A stretch of 64,000 bases of DNA, taken from Culex pipiens pallens. Lineage: Eukaryota; Arthropoda; Insecta; Diptera; Culicidae. The stretch lies in the NCBI RefSeq assembly GCF_016801865.2, contig NC_068937.1:111400994-111464993 (forward strand), in the 5' to 3' direction. The notes below the pieces were generated by a model. That model did no database searches. It saw only the letters and a list, made by a program, of their open reading frames with translations, and was not told where the DNA came from. Each line of letters begins with the position of its first letter. Positions within the stretch are counted from its first letter, which is position 1. The translations under genes were made by a program, and so were the position numbers. Shown piece by piece: positions 60,498 through 64,000 of this stretch.

Positions 60498-61285
60498 GGT
60501 TTTATAAAAAAAATCAAATGATGCGAAAACATACATAAAAACAACATTTTTTTTCTATAAAAAGATGCTAAGATGTGAACGAAATTACAAACATGAAACT
60601 CGCAGATATTAATAAAAATGATTTATTTTCAAAAAGTACTAAGCGTATCGCTACCGAACAAAATGAAAAAAAAAATGATTTTTTTTAAATAGATTCTATA
60701 AACATATAAAAGACAAAAGTTTAGAAGACCTTATTTTTTTTTGGAAATGTTTTTAGATCATTAAAAAAATAAAGCTGCTCTTGGATGTGTTTTTAACAGC
60801 ACGGAACTAAAATCATTCTCATATAAAGAAAATTACGAGCTGCTATTTTTTTTAAATGCCAAATCCCAACAACATGCACATGTTTGAAATTGTTAATTCT
60901 GTCAGAAAATCACATTTGTTTTTGAATATTTAAAGATCTCTAATTATTTTTAAATCTTTAAAAAAATGCTGAAGTAGTATTTTTTGCAACAAATTGCAAA
61001 AAGAGGATTTTTTCGGTTCGAGTCGTACATTTATCCAACGTTCACCGAGTAGTGTAAATATGACGAGTGCTAAGTTTTGCCACGAGTTCAAACTTACGCA
61101 AACATCTGGATAAAGTTGATCCAGATGTTAGTCGAGTATTGACCAACAATTGCTGTTTCTATGTCTGACATTGATGTAACAATGTAAACGGGGGCAAAAG
61201 TGACAGACGCAATATTCTGCGATTTGCCATTGCAGATCAGGCTTTAGGCAAAAATATGTAACTATGACAATTTGAGCCAATTTGG
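60498..61285. other. AT-rich intronic sequence, nothing recognised
   Basis: No coding or repeat structure was identified. Confidence 0.5.
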
Positions 61286-61289
61286 TTAA

Positions 61290-61986
61290 GGGGTTACATA
61301 CATGTAAAAAATCATAAAATTTCATAATTCAGAAAATTTATTGAATCCTCTGAAAAGATGATTTTCAATCACTCCTGAAAGTTTCATGAAGATATTTCAT
61401 GAATAAACTGAGTTAGAGGCGATTTTAACTCAAAATTTTTCCATGCGCAAAGCGGACTGTCAAACTTTGTTTGCGTTTTTCTCTAAACACCGAGTTGATT
61501 TACGGGTGCCACGATATCTGGAGATGCGATGGACCAAATTGGCTGAAATTTGAGGTGAAGACTCTTCAGACATATCCCGTGTGCATGACGTAGCCCGATT
61601 CTGAAATTTTACTTTAAAAAAAAATACAAAAATCAAAAACTAACGATTTTTTATATGAAAAACATAAAAATATTTTTATCTTTTTTTAAATAAACTTTTT
61701 TTAAATCGGCCTTCGTCATGCACACAGGACCGGTTTAACGAGTCTTCACCAAAATTTTGAGCCGATTTGGTCAAGGCAAAGTTGAGATATCGTGTCACCC
61801 GTTTTTTGAAACTGCTAACTTCAACTAGCTATATCTCGGCAATGATACACCCAAATGTCTTCAAATTTGTTTTGATAATAGATGAAAATGTATATTTTAA
61901 TGCAATGAAAACAGATTGAAAATAAAATTAAGTGTGTGCTCACACCAACCTCTGACTTTTTTGTTGATGTACATGTATGTAGCCCC
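61290..61986. mobile_element. piggyBac-like MITE (TTAA target)
   Basis: Flanked by TTAA at 61286-61289 and 61987-61990. The ends GGGGTTACATACATGTA and TACATGTATGTAGCCCC are inverted. It is 697 bp with no open frame; the interior is inverted as well (cagttagagg-type, ttcgtcatgcacacagg / cccgtgtgcatgacgtagcc). A TTAA duplication is characteristic of piggyBac-type transposition. Confidence 0.85.
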
Positions 61987-62361
61987 TTAAGGTTTGAAAG
62001 TTGCTATAGATCTTTTCATACAAAGATGTCTTCTTTTAATCGCTAATAACTCGTCAGGATTAACTTGGATCTTTTTGCGGTCTTCCGCAAAGCTATTTAT
62101 CATAAAATTTTACATACGAATCTCACACTTGGCAATGATCCGTCACATTTAACACCACCTATTTTAAATTTGAATATTATATTTTTCGTGAGGTTTTTTC
62201 TCCTGTTTTTCGTTTCCTCTTATAACAAACTGTGGTTGGATCCATTGAGATAAATGTATCAGACACAGCTAAAAGAACCCTACAAAAGTAGTGGACTCAC
62301 AAAACCTTTGCTTATCGATAAACTTAGAAACGAAACTGTGTTGAAATCAGTAATTTTTAAT

Positions 62362-62388
62362 ATTTTTCTTTTATTATTCCAGGTAAGT
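62362..62388 (+). promoter_or_regulatory. Recursive splice site (ratchet point)
   Basis: A polypyrimidine tract (atttttcttttattattcc) runs directly into AG/GTAAGT, with AG at 62381-62382 and GTAAGT at 62383-62388. A strong 3' splice site fused to a consensus 5' splice site with no exon between is the signature of recursive splicing in long insect introns. It lies about 38.7 kb past the donor at 23684, on the same strand. Confidence 0.6.
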
Positions 62389-64000
62389 TTAAACAACGAT
62401 TTCGGTTAACAACACATTGATCCAATACTTGTAGTCAGGTAAGGTATCTTGTTTCACACATGAAACTTTAATCTCAACAATACCTTTAAAAAAACTGTTT
62501 ACTCAATCCTACAAACAACCAATCGCCGTTTGCGTTTATGCCTAATCCGTTAAATAGAACCCCATAATTATACCTGAATTCGACCCGCACAAATCGATTA
62601 TACCCCAAGGAAGTGTACGGCGTCAACGGAGCAATGTTTGCTTGGTTTAGCTGCAAAAAAAAACAAAACAAAGATCCCCGCCAAAAGTTGCCAGTCACCG
62701 CGGGTTAATTAAACGAGATCAATCGCTGTGAACTGTAATTTTATCCGCGCCAGGGTGGTTTGAAATTTTGAAGCGCTTGTTCTATTATTGGCTAATGTTT
62801 TTTTGTAAAAAATACAATATTATTTTTGGCTTCCCTTTGTAAAAAATCAAACTGTTTGAAAAAAAGTTTGATTTTGTCAAAAAAATAATTATTTGATGTA
62901 TTGAAATATCAACATCTGCTTCAGATGACCGTGAAACAATGCCAAATCTATTTGACACGTACAATCTTCAAATGGCGAAGTTTATGCTCGATTGTGAAAG
63001 AACTTCGCGAAAACATCATTGTTACATTAACTGTTCACCATAAAAAACACGTGAATTGTACTTGAGATTGTACTCACCGCCTCTGCACTTCAATTGGTTC
63101 AATGTCAATTCGAACCGATTCATCGTCCAATCAACGGTGCTTCGCCACATTTGAAAACACCGAGCGATGCTCGGATTCAAATTCAAACCACGTGCCACGA
63201 ACACGAAAAAATGCCATAATTAGGCTGTTTTATTATTCATGCGATCGAAAATTACTCCACAAACCTGTGCAGTGCATCCAGCGTGCATAAAGAGAGTGCA
63301 CAAAACGTCACACGCGTCAAAAACCACACGTGTGACATTGACACTTGGTTCGATTTTGGTCATCCAAAAATCAATCGCAGTCGGTGGTGACAAAGCCGGC
63401 CAACGCCTGCTTGTTTCAATGTCAGCTTTCGTAAATTTATGTGAGAAAATTCGAAATGTTTACCGCAAGTTTACCGTGTGTGAAGAGTGACCGTGAAATC
63501 AAATTGACACTTGCCCGAGAGCGGGATGTTTGCCGTTGGTCATCATTCGGTGAGGGTATACCGTTTTGGAGACGAAACGGTTCAGATGTAACCATGGTCC
63601 GTTTCCAGCGAAAATCCGCAATGACGAGCGTTGACCACATTGTTATGGAAACAACACCTTTGTTTACTTTTCGTTTTGCAAACGATCTTTACTCATCCGT
63701 GGCTCATTTCTTGGAACGCGGATTCGGAGGACAGTTTCTTTGTTTCAAAACCTACTTGATGATCTGTCAGTTATGTACACATATCGATGGTCAATACTCA
63801 AAATTTGAATGATACAAGTTAAGCCAAGTTTGGATAGTCGCGAGTCCGAGTTCATTAAAAGTGACATTCTAAAACGGCTTGTGCCAACTACACTGCATTA
63901 AATCCCATTATGTCAATCACAAAAAACAGTCGCCTACAGTAAACAGTAATCTACACCTAATCGCGATACACTCCAACCTTCAATCAGCCAAGTATCATCA
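62389..64000. other. Intronic sequence, no gene recognised
   Basis: Single-copy sequence, GC-richer after 62900. The longest open frame (63441-63812 +, 123 codons) begins at a non-ATG codon and has no recognisable domain. Confidence 0.45.

Noticed and set aside
63441..63812. 123-codon open frame
   Set aside because: Begins at GTG rather than ATG, with no domain or neighbouring exon evidence; could only be called with transcript data.

Overview
This is eukaryotic nuclear DNA from a mosquito, most likely a culicine and probably Culex. The evidence is short insect-type introns with GT/AG ends, intron-split homologues of animal genes, AATAAA poly(A) signals, and a very dense load of small transposons. 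The transposons include ~216-bp tRNA-derived SINEs resembling the Twin family described from Culex. The species is an inference; no prokaryotic or viral gene organisation was seen.

Layout. (1) 1-4841 holds all but the first exon(s) of the LST2/ZFYVE28 gene (+ strand; endosomal FYVE protein that restrains EGFR signalling), followed by its 3'UTR. One of its introns carries a ~32-bp minisatellite. (2) 8625-11649 holds a complete six-exon gene on the - strand for CFAP58/CCDC147, a 907-residue ciliary coiled-coil protein. It is convergent with LST2. (3) 12.07-17.2 kb is repeat-rich: two CAT/ATG-rich foldback elements, a 147-bp tandem repeat, and two dimeric tRNA-derived SINEs, each followed at its 3' end by a long 9-bp tandem array. 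(4) 18.8-22 kb contains foldback elements, including a 708-bp almost perfect palindrome with an 8-bp target duplication. (5) 22.4-23.7 kb is a GC-richer promoter/5'UTR region and the first coding exon of an unidentified + strand gene with a clean GTAAGT donor. (6) 23.7-64 kb shows no convincing further exon of that gene and is probably its first intron. A zero-length recursive-splice motif at 62382/62383 supports this.

The presumed intron is a layered record of transposition. It contains Tc1/mariner-like, pogo-like, hAT-like and piggyBac-like short elements whose target duplications can be read directly, and in several cases the empty site survives in a paralogous copy. It also contains a mobile-element family that carries 164-bp tandem repeats (four full or partial copies, two of them large arrays), a 1.9-kb foldback, and a ~220-bp CA array next to ~143 copies of an 8-bp unit.

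No tRNA, rRNA or CRISPR locus is supported. The most distinctive content is the 164-bp-array-bearing element family, the recursive splice site, and the SINE-linked 9-bp arrays.
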